DNA of 64,000 nucleotides from Planctomycetota bacterium (GTDB lineage: Bacteria; Planctomycetota; UBA8742; UBA2392). The notes under the pieces were generated by a model that searched no databases, had not been told where the DNA came from, and worked only from the letters and a program-made list of their open reading frames with translations. Both the position numbers and the translations under genes were made by a program. This document shows positions 28,518 through 37,035 of the stretch, one piece after another (the stretch's first letter is position 1; each line of letters starts with the position of its first letter). The DNA is taken from contig JADKGX010000001.1 in assembly GCA_016722065.1 (NCBI GenBank), positions 1,426,001 to 1,490,000 on the forward strand, read 5' to 3'.

Positions 28518-30446
28518 ATGTTCGACGTGCTGCCTGAAATCCTGCGCAAGTCGCGCCGCGGCATGTGCCCCACCTGTGGCGCGCCGCTGCAACTGGCCGA
28601 GGCCGGCCGCAACGTGCGCTGCAACTTCTGCGGCGGCGATTGCAAGCTGGAGCACCGCCTGCGCAAGCTGGAACCCGAAGTCAAGCTGGACGAGATTGCG
28701 CAACCCGACCGCACCAAAGGCGTCACCCGCTGGCTTTCGCGCCAGCGCAAACGCGAGCAATGCGAGTGCCCCGGCTGCGGAAGCAGCTTCGAACCGCAGG
28801 CCGACCACAGCCACCAGAAGTGCCCCTACTGCGGCAGCGAAAGCAAGCTGGAGGCCCGCCTGGCGGCACTGACCACCCAAAACACGCAGGGCCCGCAGCA
28901 GCGCACAGAGGCCGACCGCCTGAACCAGCAGCGCCGTTTGATCGATTACCCCTGGGATATCTGGACAGAGCAACTGTGCTGGCGCGTGATTCACGAACCG
29001 GATTTGATGAAGCGCCTGAACCTGGCGGGCAACTTCAGCACCTGGGGCCTGATCAACCCCACTACCGCGCATTTCCTGCCCCACCTGCTGGCGCATGCCC
29101 AAAGCGACCACCCGGCCGTGGCCCGCGACCTGTGCGATGCCGTGGGCAAGCTGCTGTGCAGCGACGACGCCAACTACGCCGTGCCCGTGCTGCAGGCCTG
29201 CGCAGGCGTAGTGTTTGACGTGCACGGTCAGCGCACGATCCTGAGCGAGCTGGCATTGGGCCGCGGCGTGTGCATCAAGCTGTTGCTGGATGTCGCGGAA
29301 GTGGCTGCCGCACAAAATGCGCGCGATTACGCGTGCCATGCCTGCTGGGGCGTCAACACGATCTTTGGCCGCAACTTCGACCAGCACGAAACCATGGCCG
29401 AGATTGTCCTGTACCGCATGTTCTACCTGACTGGCACGGTGCTGGGCTGGGCCGTGTACATCTTCAAGGGTGGCTTTCACTGCGGCTATCGCCTGCCCTG
29501 GAAGAAAATGGTGACCGCCATGGACGACTTTGCCCACGAACGCCCTGAGCTGCTGGGCGAGCTTCGCCATTGCTTCTATCTGGGCCCGGCCAAGGACACC
29601 GCCGAATACGCCGACCGGCTTGCCGTGCTGGGCGGCCTTTCGCACCCCCACGCACGCGCGGCAGCCGGCACGATTCTTGGCGCGCCGCCGGGTAACGACG
29701 AAGCGCTGGGCCTTGCCGCCGTGGAACTGTTTCACCCGTTGCTGGCAGACCCGGCCACCCGCACCTGGGCAATCATGGCCCTGCGCGCCGTGATTTCTGG
29801 TTGCGACAAGGGCCAGGTGCCCCAAAGCATTCGCCAATGGATCAAGTCGAACCTGGATACGCTGCCCGATGAAATCAAGCGCGAGCTTCGCTGGCGCGAA
29901 AGCGACAAGGGCATTCTGCCCGCGGAAGCCACCTACTATTGGACCAGCGACCCCAAAGACGAACCCACCCCCGAACTGAAGAAGCTGCTGGCGGACTGGG
30001 ACGCGGGCATCCGCAGCGCCGTGGATGCCGAGCACGAACAGGCCCCCGCCATGCGCAAGCTGGCGGAAGAAGCCGAAAAGCTGGAAGTGCCGGTGATGCT
30101 TCAGGAAGGCCCGGCCACGATCCCCCTCAAAGACCCGCCCAAGCCAGAACCAAAGCCAGAACCTGAGCCCACGCCGCGGCCCTCACCGGGCGACGAAACC
30201 GCGCCGCCGCAAGAACAAGTGGCCGTGCCCGCGACCGGAAAGTTGAGTACCACGCAACTGATGGCCGAAATCACCCGCCTGCAAACCGACTACGCCGACG
30301 CCGTGCAGAAGCTAGCCGGAGAGTTGCAGCAGCCCGGCAAAACAGAGCGCGATTACGCTGCATATTCCCAGCGCATGATGGAAATGGGCGTCAAGCTGCA
30401 GAAGCAGGTTGAAGGCTTAACGGCCCGGCACGACCCCCGGGCGTAA
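28518..30446 (+). CDS. Large zinc-ribbon protein with helical repeats
   Basis: A 642-residue cytoplasmic protein. Two zinc-ribbons open it (CPTCGAPL with CNFCGGDC, then CECPGCGSSF with CPYCGSESK). A middle region of helical repeats (about residues 140-480) looks HEAT-like. A Pro/Glu-rich linker (KPEPKPEPEPTPRPS) and a short coiled coil follow at the C terminus. I do not recognise a family. The ATG at 28518 lies just before the first ribbon. AAC(3) follows 21 bases downstream. Confidence 0.7.
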   Translation: MFDVLPEILRKSRRGMCPTCGAPLQLAEAGRNVRCNFCGGDCKLEHRLRKLEPEVKLDEIAQPDRTKGVTRWLSRQRKREQCECPGCGSSFEPQADHSHQKCPYCGSESKLEARLAALTTQNTQGPQQRTEADRLNQQRRLIDYPWDIWTEQLCWRVIHEPDLMKRLNLAGNFSTWGLINPTTAHFLPHLLAHAQSDHPAVARDLCDAVGKLLCSDDANYAVPVLQACAGVVFDVHGQRTILSELALGRGVCIKLLLDVAEVAAAQNARDYACHACWGVNTIFGRNFDQHETMAEIVLYRMFYLTGTVLGWAVYIFKGGFHCGYRLPWKKMVTAMDDFAHERPELLGELRHCFYLGPAKDTAEYADRLAVLGGLSHPHARAAAGTILGAPPGNDEALGLAAVELFHPLLADPATRTWAIMALRAVISGCDKGQVPQSIRQWIKSNLDTLPDEIKRELRWRESDKGILPAEATYYWTSDPKDEPTPELKKLLADWDAGIRSAVDAEHEQAPAMRKLAEEAEKLEVPVMLQEGPATIPLKDPPKPEPKPEPEPTPRPSPGDETAPPQEQVAVPATGKLSTTQLMAEITRLQTDYADAVQKLAGELQQPGKTERDYAAYSQRMMEMGVKLQKQVEGLTARHDPRA

Positions 30447-30467
30447 CCCCGTTTGGCAAGGACAACC

Positions 30468-31283
30468 ATGCCCGAGGAAGTTGCGATCCAGAATGCCGAT
30501 GCACCGCGCACCGTGGATTCGCTGGCCGCGGACCTGCGTGCAGCGGGCGTGCGGCAAGGCATGACGCTGCTGGTGCATTCTTCGCTGAGTTCGCTGGGCT
30601 GGGTCGCCGGCGGCGCCCAGGCCGTGATTCTTGCCCTGACGCGGGTGGTGGGCGATTTCGGCACGCTGGTCATGCCTGCCTATTCAACGGACAACAGCGA
30701 CCCGCAGGATTGGCGCAGCCCGCCGATTCCAGACCACTGGCACCAGACCGTGCGCGACCACACGCCGGTGTTTGACCCACGCCAGACGCCAACGCGCGGC
30801 CTGGGGCGAATCGCCGAGACTTTTCGCAGCTGGCCGGACGTCATGCGCTCAGGCCACCCGGCGGTCAGTTTTTGCGCGCTGGGCCGCTATGCCCGGGCAG
30901 TGACTACCCAGCACGGGCTGGAAAACGGGCTGGGCGAAAACTCGCCGCTGGCACGCATATACGACCTGGGTGGCAGCGTGCTGCTGCTGGGCGTTGGCCA
31001 CGACAGCAACAGTTCACTGCACCTGGCCGAGCACCGGGCCAGTTGGCCGCGCAAGCGCGTGATCGATCAAGGCGCGGCGATGCGCATTGGCGACCAACGC
31101 CTGTGGGTGCGCTTCAAAGACGTGCTGCTGGAATCTGAGGATTTCCCGCGCCTGGGCGCAGCCTTTGACGCCACAGGTGGCAGCAGCATCGCCAAAGTGG
31201 GCAGCGCCACTTGCCGGCTGATGGCGCAGCAGGCACTGGTGGATTTTGGCGTGCAGTGGATCGGCAAGCACAGGGGAAGATGA
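30468..31283 (+). CDS. AAC(3)-family N-acetyltransferase
   Basis: A 271-residue member of the aminoglycoside 3-N-acetyltransferase (YokD) family, which moves acetyl from acetyl-CoA to an amine. Motifs include LLVHSSLSSLGWVAGG, GTLVMPAYS, RSGHPAVSFCALG and LLLGVGHDSNSSLHLAEH, all typical of the family. Many chromosomal members do not confer resistance, so the substrate is open. It follows the zinc-ribbon gene closely on the same strand. Confidence 0.88.
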   Translation: MPEEVAIQNADAPRTVDSLAADLRAAGVRQGMTLLVHSSLSSLGWVAGGAQAVILALTRVVGDFGTLVMPAYSTDNSDPQDWRSPPIPDHWHQTVRDHTPVFDPRQTPTRGLGRIAETFRSWPDVMRSGHPAVSFCALGRYARAVTTQHGLENGLGENSPLARIYDLGGSVLLLGVGHDSNSSLHLAEHRASWPRKRVIDQGAAMRIGDQRLWVRFKDVLLESEDFPRLGAAFDATGGSSIAKVGSATCRLMAQQALVDFGVQWIGKHRGR

Positions 31284-31350
31284 AAGGGGCGGGAGAAGTA
31301 CGAAACAGTGCCCGACCGCCAGCCTGATCTTGCCCGTTTTACAGGGCCCT

Positions 31351-32199
31351 TTACTGGTACAGGTCCGGGTACAGCTGTTGCAGTTGCTGCTTCAGGGCGG
31401 CGTGCATCTCAAACAGGAAAATCTCCGCGTACTCGGGTTCCACGGGCTGGCTGTATTCCATGCGCGAGGCCAGCGCGGCTGCGGCCGCTGTCGCGGCCTG
31501 TTGCCGGGCGTCGCTGCTGATGGTGCTCAAGCGCGCGCCGAATTCTTCCAGTTTCACGTAATCGTCGGGCGTCAGCTTGGCCATTTCCCGGTGGTTCAGC
31601 GGAAAGAAATGGTGCGGCAACTGAAAGTACAGCGGCACATGGGGCCGGTTGGTCATGTGCACCGGCACGCGCTGCGAAACAACCAGCGTTCCCGCCACGA
31701 AATCTGAAAGCGACCGGCACTTGCGGTCAATGAACGGCAGCAGCGCCAGGCAGCAAAACGGCGCCACTGACATCACGTACTTGACGTCAATCAACCCAAA
31801 AACAATCAGCAGCGGCAGCGGGCCAACCACAACCAGCCGCATGAAGGCCCGGGTGATGCCTTCGCGGGGCCCGATTTCCTGGCCGTCTTCTTGAATCACG
31901 CGCAGCTTCAGCAGGGCCTTGCCGGGCGTCTGGCCCGAAAACAGGCCTTCAAAGACGAAAAAGTAGCCCATGTTCAGCAGGTAAAACAACAGCAGCATCA
32001 GTGTCATACCCAGCATCGGCGAAATGCCGTTGATCAACGAAGTGACGGCCACAATCAACGCAATCAGCAACAACGCCAGGCTGCCAGCCAGAATGATCGT
32101 GTAATCAAACAGGAACGCCCACACCCGAGAAACCGGGCTGGCGACTTCAAAAGCGCCTTCCACGTCTTCTGGTAGCGGAACCTTGTGAAGGTGCAGCAT
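31351..32199 (-). CDS. RDD-family membrane protein
   Basis: An RDD protein has an Arg-Asp-Asp-type first membrane helix. Here the start ATG at 32199 gives MLHLHKVPLPEDVEGAFEVA, followed by SPVSRVWAFLFDYTIILAG, typical of the family. The frame also extends to an ATG at 32271, whose codon overlaps the divergent gene's alternative start. There are about four membrane helices and then a soluble C-terminal domain (residues 190-282). RDD genes often sit next to SpoIIM/DUF95 genes, as here, but no biochemical role is certain. Confidence 0.85.
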   Translation of the reverse strand: MLHLHKVPLPEDVEGAFEVASPVSRVWAFLFDYTIILAGSLALLLIALIVAVTSLINGISPMLGMTLMLLLFYLLNMGYFFVFEGLFSGQTPGKALLKLRVIQEDGQEIGPREGITRAFMRLVVVGPLPLLIVFGLIDVKYVMSVAPFCCLALLPFIDRKCRSLSDFVAGTLVVSQRVPVHMTNRPHVPLYFQLPHHFFPLNHREMAKLTPDDYVKLEEFGARLSTISSDARQQAATAAAAALASRMEYSQPVEPEYAEIFLFEMHAALKQQLQQLYPDLYQ

Positions 32200-32314
32200 C
32201 GTACCCACACGGTGCGCTTGCAGCACCGGACGGGTGGCGTCTGTGAATTGCGCGGAGTAGGATGTGTCCATGTCCTGGCAACCCCATCACCGTGCAAGCT
32301 GGGCCTCAAGCGCC

Positions 32315-33280
32315 ATGGATCGCTGGCGCTTTCTGGCCCTGGAAGGCGTGCGCTGGTCGCGCCCGCGGGCCAGACCCAAATCCCTGCAACAGGTGGAACA
32401 GTTTACATCCGCCTATCGCCAAGCCGCCACCGAACTTGCCCGCGTGCGCGCCTTTTCACCCGACAAGCGTCTGGCGGAGTTCATTGAACAAGCCGTGGCG
32501 ACATCCCATTTTGCCGTCTACCGCGGCCGGCGCCCCACGGCTGCGGCTGTCTTGTCTGCGGCGGTTTTCGGATTTCCCGCCGTGGTGCGCAAGCACTGGC
32601 GGTACCACCTGGTGGCGCTGCTGCTGACACTGCTGACCACCGGCATTGCCTACGTTGCCGTCATGCAGAACCCGGAGAACTTCTATCTCTTTCTGGAACG
32701 CGACCTGGCCGGCGGGCGCGACCCCTCTGCCAGCCGCGAGTTCCTGGCATCCACCCTTGGGCCACAAGAGACCACGGCCGACACCGACATCTTCTTTTCG
32801 CAGTTCCTGTTTACACACAACACACAGGTGGCCTTTCTTTGCTTCGCATTGGGCATTCTGCTGGGCCTGCCCACGCTGTACCTGTTGATCAAGAACGGTT
32901 TGATGCTGGGGGCGTTCATTGCCCTGTTTGTCAGCAAGGATCTGTCCGTGCCGTTCTTTGCCTGGCTTTTGCCCCACGCGGTGCCCGAAATCGGCTCGAT
33001 CATCCTGTGCGCTGGCGCCGGCTTAATGCTGGGCCACCGCCTGCTGAACCCCGGCCTGAAAAGCCGCAAAGACGCCATGCGGCAAGCCGCCGGCGATGCC
33101 AGCGTTACGGCCATGGGCTGCGTGCCATTGCTGCTGCTGGCAGGCTTGATTGAAGGCATTTTCCGGCAAAGCGACGCCGGCACCGGGCTGCGCTATGCCC
33201 TGTTTGCCGTGATGCTGCTGGGCCTGGGAAGCTGGATCGCCTTTACCCGCCGCAAGGTCAAGCCCGAAGCCGCGGCTTGA
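32315..33280 (+). CDS. SpoIIM/DUF95-like membrane protein
   Basis: A 321-residue protein with an N-terminal soluble helical region (about 1-90) followed by six or so membrane helices (HLVALLLTLLTTGIAYVAV, VAFLCFALGILLGLPTLYLL, LMLGAFIALFV). The end matches the stage II sporulation protein M family (HAVPEIGSIILCAGAGLMLG, the HxxxE signature). I prefer the ATG at 32315 (MDRWRFLALEGVRW); ATG 32270 and GTG 32264 are also possible. It is divergent from the RDD gene. The family occurs widely in non-sporulating bacteria. Confidence 0.85.
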   Translation: MDRWRFLALEGVRWSRPRARPKSLQQVEQFTSAYRQAATELARVRAFSPDKRLAEFIEQAVATSHFAVYRGRRPTAAAVLSAAVFGFPAVVRKHWRYHLVALLLTLLTTGIAYVAVMQNPENFYLFLERDLAGGRDPSASREFLASTLGPQETTADTDIFFSQFLFTHNTQVAFLCFALGILLGLPTLYLLIKNGLMLGAFIALFVSKDLSVPFFAWLLPHAVPEIGSIILCAGAGLMLGHRLLNPGLKSRKDAMRQAAGDASVTAMGCVPLLLLAGLIEGIFRQSDAGTGLRYALFAVMLLGLGSWIAFTRRKVKPEAAA

Positions 33281-33292
33281 GCCTGCCCGGAA

Positions 33293-34123
33293 CTACACCG
33301 TGTTCAGTGTCGTTTCGCCACTGACGTACAGGTACATCACGGCCCACAAGTCACCTGGCTGCAACAATTCGGCCAGCCGCTTCTGGTACTTTTCCACGCC
33401 CCGCTTGTCGCCTTCCCGCTTGGCACGCAGGTAACGGCCAAAGTGCACCGGCGCAAGCTCCGCCGTGTTCTTGGGCATCGATAGCATCAGCGTCAAGCCG
33501 GGCTTGGCAAAGTACATGCTCAAGGCGCTTTTCAGCTCCTTGTATGGCGCCAGGCGCTTGAGCCAGGCCTCGGCGTCGGCCTGTTTGTACAGGTGCTCAA
33601 AGCAGATCGCGGGCAGCAACCACCAGCTTTGCGGCGGCGCCTTGGATTTGATCAATTCCTCGATGCATTCCTGGCACTGGCGGGTTTCGTTCTGGGCGCC
33701 GTAGATGGTTCGAATGGCGTGGGCCAGGGCGCGAAGTTCAATCACCTGGTTGCGCTGGTCCTGGGTGCCGTACTCGCGGTTGGCCCAGTCGGCGGCATCC
33801 AGATCCACCATGGCCTGGGCGCCGTCGCCGGCCATCAAGAAAATGCGCGCGTGCACAACGTAAGCCGGCCCGAAATCACGAAACTTGGCCAGCAACGGAT
33901 CAATCAGGTCCACGGCGCCTTGAAGGTCGCCCTGGTTCACCAAAGACGCGGCCTTGTGGCATACTTCCAGCGGTTCCAAAGCAGCCCTGCTTTCCCGGGG
34001 GTGGAGCGACAGCGCCGTGAGTATAGCCGCACCGGCCCAAAAACAGAAAGGGTGCCGCTGTGCGGCCGCCCGATACAAGCACAAGCCAACAGGCCACAAC
34101 CAACCACTGGGTGGGCCCGTCAA
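33293..34123 (-). CDS. Tetratricopeptide-like hypothetical protein
   Basis: The 276-residue frame starts with a weak TTG. An N-terminal hydrophobic segment (FWAGAAILTALSLHP, about residues 28-42) suggests export or membrane anchoring. After it, TPR-like helix pairs appear (AASLVNQGDLQGAVDLIDPL, ARIFLMAGDGAQAMVDLDAA, then AEAWLKRLAPYKELKSALSM). Such repeats usually mediate protein contacts. The true start is uncertain. It converges with the SpoIIM-like gene. Confidence 0.6.
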   Translation of the reverse strand: MTGPPSGWLWPVGLCLYRAAAQRHPFCFWAGAAILTALSLHPRESRAALEPLEVCHKAASLVNQGDLQGAVDLIDPLLAKFRDFGPAYVVHARIFLMAGDGAQAMVDLDAADWANREYGTQDQRNQVIELRALAHAIRTIYGAQNETRQCQECIEELIKSKAPPQSWWLLPAICFEHLYKQADAEAWLKRLAPYKELKSALSMYFAKPGLTLMLSMPKNTAELAPVHFGRYLRAKREGDKRGVEKYQKRLAELLQPGDLWAVMYLYVSGETTLNTV

Positions 34124-34182
34124 CGCAACCAGCCCCGTCAGCCCGGCCAGCCATGGCCGGACCTTGATTCACTTCGCCGCCA

Positions 34183-34221
34183 CAAAAAGCAGCACAGCCC
34201 GGCCGGAAGGGTCGGGCTGTG
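34183..34221 (-). terminator. Rho-independent terminator
   Basis: A 9-bp stem, cacagcccg/cgggctgtg, with an 11-base loop. On the minus strand a TTTTT run follows within five bases. It lies just after the lipoprotein gene ending at 34245. Confidence 0.7.
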
Positions 34222-34244
34222 GATTGCCTCGAACAAGATGGGTA

Positions 34245-35036
34245 CTAGTTGAAGTCCACCTGCACGGAATAGCTGCCAGAGCCCGAGCTTGCCCCCACGC
34301 GCACGATGTAGGTGCCCGGCGTGATGGCAATGTTCAGGGCACTTGGGTCGGCCAGACCCACTGGGTCCACATAGGCAAGCTCGTTGCCGTATTCGTCCAG
34401 CACCTGCAGGTTGCCGTCGTAGTTGCCGCTGGTCAGGGTCAGGTAGACATCCAGAATGCCGCTGGCATTGACGGTAAAGATGTAGCTGTCGACGTCAAAG
34501 GCATCGGTCAGCGTGGTGCTGTCCACGATGCTGTCCGGCTTGGCCAGAATGCCGAAATCAGCGCCGCCTTCAGGCTCAATCGTGATGTCGATATCAAAGC
34601 TGCCGGTGCTGCCGCCGCTGCCGCCAACGACCACAAAATAGCCGCCAGCGGGCAGTGACCCCACCAGCACCGCATCGTTGCCCGGGCCGCCGTTGTCGTC
34701 GCCCATCACAAAGTGAAAGTCGCTTTCATACAGGTCCAGAAAGCCGTCGAAGCCGCCGGCGCCGGTCAGGGTGATCACGACTACGCTGTCCTGGTTGATC
34801 TGGAACTCAAAACCATCCAGGTCCTGGGTGTCGGATATGTCGCGCGTGGCAAAGTCGTGGTCAAAGGTCAGCATCAAGCCAAAGTCCGTGCCGCCAGCGG
34901 GCACCTGGTCAACAATCACGACATCCTGGTCGTCTTCGTGGTGGTGTTCGTCGCAGCCCACCAGCAGTGCCAGCGGCGTGGCCAGCAGCAGCAGGGAAAG
35001 TAGTCTGGCGGCAACTCGGGTCGTCGGGTTTTGCAT
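34245..35036 (-). CDS. Lipoprotein with two PPC-type beta domains
   Basis: A 263-residue lipoprotein with signal peptide and lipobox LVGC (Cys28). A short acidic and histidine linker (DEHHHEDDQDVV) follows. Two tandem beta-sandwich domains resemble the bacterial pre-peptidase C-terminal (PPC) domain, each with the pattern D-x-D-x-F/Y (DLDGFEFQINQDSVV and DVDSYIFTVNASGIL) and G-x-Y/S near the end (LPAGGYFVVVGGSGG, PGTYIVRVGAS). It is anchored outside the cytoplasm; the ligand is unknown. It stands alone. Confidence 0.8.
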   Translation of the reverse strand: MQNPTTRVAARLLSLLLLATPLALLVGCDEHHHEDDQDVVIVDQVPAGGTDFGLMLTFDHDFATRDISDTQDLDGFEFQINQDSVVVITLTGAGGFDGFLDLYESDFHFVMGDDNGGPGNDAVLVGSLPAGGYFVVVGGSGGSTGSFDIDITIEPEGGADFGILAKPDSIVDSTTLTDAFDVDSYIFTVNASGILDVYLTLTSGNYDGNLQVLDEYGNELAYVDPVGLADPSALNIAITPGTYIVRVGASSGSGSYSVQVDFN

Positions 35037-35144
35037 GGCTGGCCTCCTTGCGGGTTACTTGTGGTGCTGTTGACAATGGAAGCTTATCCCGTGGTAACAG
35101 GCCTATCGCCGCAAATCTTCCGGCACCTGCGGCCGCCTGGTGCC

Positions 35145-35179
35145 AAAAAACATGCAGGGGCGGCCAAGGCCGCCCCTGC
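35145..35179 (-). terminator. Rho-independent terminator
   Basis: A 12-bp perfect stem, gcaggggcggcc/ggccgcccctgc, with a 2-base centre. On the minus strand a TTTTTT run follows. It closes the thioredoxin-like gene ending at 35197. Confidence 0.9.
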
Positions 35180-35196
35180 GTTGACTTGCAAGCCCG

Positions 35197-36171
35197 CTAG
35201 CGACCCTTGATGATGTCGATGGCGTCCTTGATTTCCTTGCTGAGTTCCGTGCTTTTGAAGTCTTTCTCCAGCCCGCGCAGCCGCTTTTCTGCGTCCTTGG
35301 GCTTGTCTGAAAGGATGGAATCGATCTCGTTGCGTGTGTCGTCAAGCAGGCTTCGATAGGCACGAATGGTGTCTTCCTGGGCCGGCAGGCCAATCACGCC
35401 TTCACGGAAGTTCTTCAGTGCGGCCTTGAGAAATGCGGCGTTGTCCTTGCCTTCAAGGGCCTTCTTTCCGTCGGCCAAGGATTTTTCCATCCGCTTGTTA
35501 ATGATGTCCCTGGTTGGCGCAATGGCTTCAATCTTGCTTTCCAACTGCTTGCCGTCGGGCAAAGACTTGAGGCGGGTGTATTCGTTGCCGAACTCGTCGC
35601 ACACCAGCCAGCAGGGAGTGCTGGTGATGTTGTAGTCGCGGCTTGGATTGGGTCCGGTCAGTTTGCTGGTTGGCACAGGGCTTCCCGTGTCCAGCGACGG
35701 GGTGCGATCCGAGTTGTAGTCAACGAGGATGAATACCGCTTTTTCCTTGCTGAGCTTGGCAATATCCTCGCCGTGCAGCATCTTGGTTGCATCTACGGCG
35801 GTCATGCCTTCTTCCAGGAAGAAAAGGACTACGGCCTTTTTATCCTTGGCGGCTTTTTCGAGTGTCTTCGTATCGCGCTTTTCCCAACTCGGCTTTTCTT
35901 CGTCGCGAATGATGGACGAACCGCTTTCGCCGCCGTAGACGGCTTTGCCGCCGCTACTGCTACCCGAAGAAGTACCCTTACCGTACTTGTCCTTGTTGAG
36001 GGCAGACTTGGCTGCACCGCTCGAACCACCGCTGGCAGCACCACCACCTGATGCAGAGGCTCCGCCTCCGCTGCCGCCACCGCATCACTGTGCGGCAAGG
36101 GGCTGGGCCAGAATTCCAGCCAGCGCAAAGGCACCCAGTGCCAGCGCAATTGCAGACGCTTTGTTGAACAT
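35197..36171 (-). pseudogene. Secreted thioredoxin-like protein interrupted by an in-frame TGA
   Basis: One continuous frame runs from the ATG at 36171 (preceded by gaggaaac) to 35197, broken only by TGA at 36085-36087. The first 28 codons give a clean signal peptide (MFNKASAIALALGAFALAGI, then LAQPLAAQ). Codons after the TGA read CGGGSGGGASASGGG and lead into a thioredoxin-like domain (KKAVVLFFLEEGMTAVDATK) and a helical C terminus. The domain lacks a CxxC. The TGA is followed by C, a leaky context. It could be a nonsense mutation, a sequence error or a recoded codon; I cannot tell which. The strong terminator at 35145 shows a real gene end. Confidence 0.7.
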
Positions 36172-36358
36172 GTTTCCTCCGAGGAAATTTCCACAACTAT
36201 CCGCAGACGACAGGGTACTCGGTCCGTCATCGACAGAAAAGCAAAACAGGACTGATAATTTCGGAAATCGATAACTTCGGATCACACATACTGAACGCGA
36301 AATCCCCCGTCCGTCCTAGAGAGCGCTCATAAGTCACTATTGCAGCAATACTTGCGTG

Positions 36359-36970
36359 CTATTGCCCGCGTTTGGCGCGTTCCCAGCGCTGGCGCAGGGG
36401 CATGTAGTCGCGGATCACGCGGTCTTTGCCAATCAACTCCACCAGCAGTTCCAGGCCGCGCTGGTGCATGCCCAGGCCGCGATGGCTGCCGCAGAATTCG
36501 GCAAACACGATGGGTTCCACGCCGCGCTCAAACAAATCCAGCGCGGTCTTCATGATCTGGCATTCGGTGTCGGCACCCACGATGTACATGCCGGTGTTGT
36601 CCAGATTCAACTGCGACAATAGTTCCTCAAACTCGGGCGTGACAGCGCTGTAGATGTTCTTGGTCAGCAGATAGCGATGGCCGCCAAAGCCCTGGCCCAG
36701 GTCTGTGACCCCGTAGTTATCCAGGCCGGGCACGGTGGCGCCCATGACCTCGGAAATCTTGGGGTCCATGCCGGCGGTCTGGAAATCCTGAAAGTCGGTC
36801 TTTTCCAGGAACAGCCGCGCCGGGCATTCGGGCGTGTTCACAAAGCGAGTGAAGATGATCGGGTCAAACAGTTCGGCCTTTATCAGGCTGGCAATGCTGG
36901 ACGGGGCAAAGCGGTTGTATTCGCTTACGTTGCCGCGCTGCATGTCGATGATCAAAAGCGGACGCTGCAT
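36359..36970 (-). CDS. Isochorismatase-like cysteine hydrolase
   Basis: A 203-residue alpha/beta hydrolase of the isochorismatase-like superfamily. The catalytic Asp, Lys and Cys appear in LLIIDMQRGN (about residue 9), LTKNIYSAV (about 104) and VGADTECQIMKTA (about 136). Members cleave amides or vinyl ethers, for example nicotinamide; the substrate cannot be told here. It is divergent from the photolyase gene. Confidence 0.82.
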   Translation of the reverse strand: MQRPLLIIDMQRGNVSEYNRFAPSSIASLIKAELFDPIIFTRFVNTPECPARLFLEKTDFQDFQTAGMDPKISEVMGATVPGLDNYGVTDLGQGFGGHRYLLTKNIYSAVTPEFEELLSQLNLDNTGMYIVGADTECQIMKTALDLFERGVEPIVFAEFCGSHRGLGMHQRGLELLVELIGKDRVIRDYMPLRQRWERAKRGQ

Positions 36971-37035
36971 TGGGTTCCCTCAGGGCAGGGTGTAGAAAAC
37001 ATCCGCAACAGGGGCATGCAACATAGTCAGCCAAG

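Noticed and set aside
36049..36087. Selenocysteine insertion at the in-frame TGA
   Set aside because: A short stem starts at the TGA, but the sequence is Gly-codon-rich and low in complexity, the loop lacks a clear SECIS signature, and the residue would precede a flexible linker rather than an active site.
36085..36087. TGA read as a sense codon in this genome
   Set aside because: Many genes here end in TGA, including numerous ATGA overlaps.
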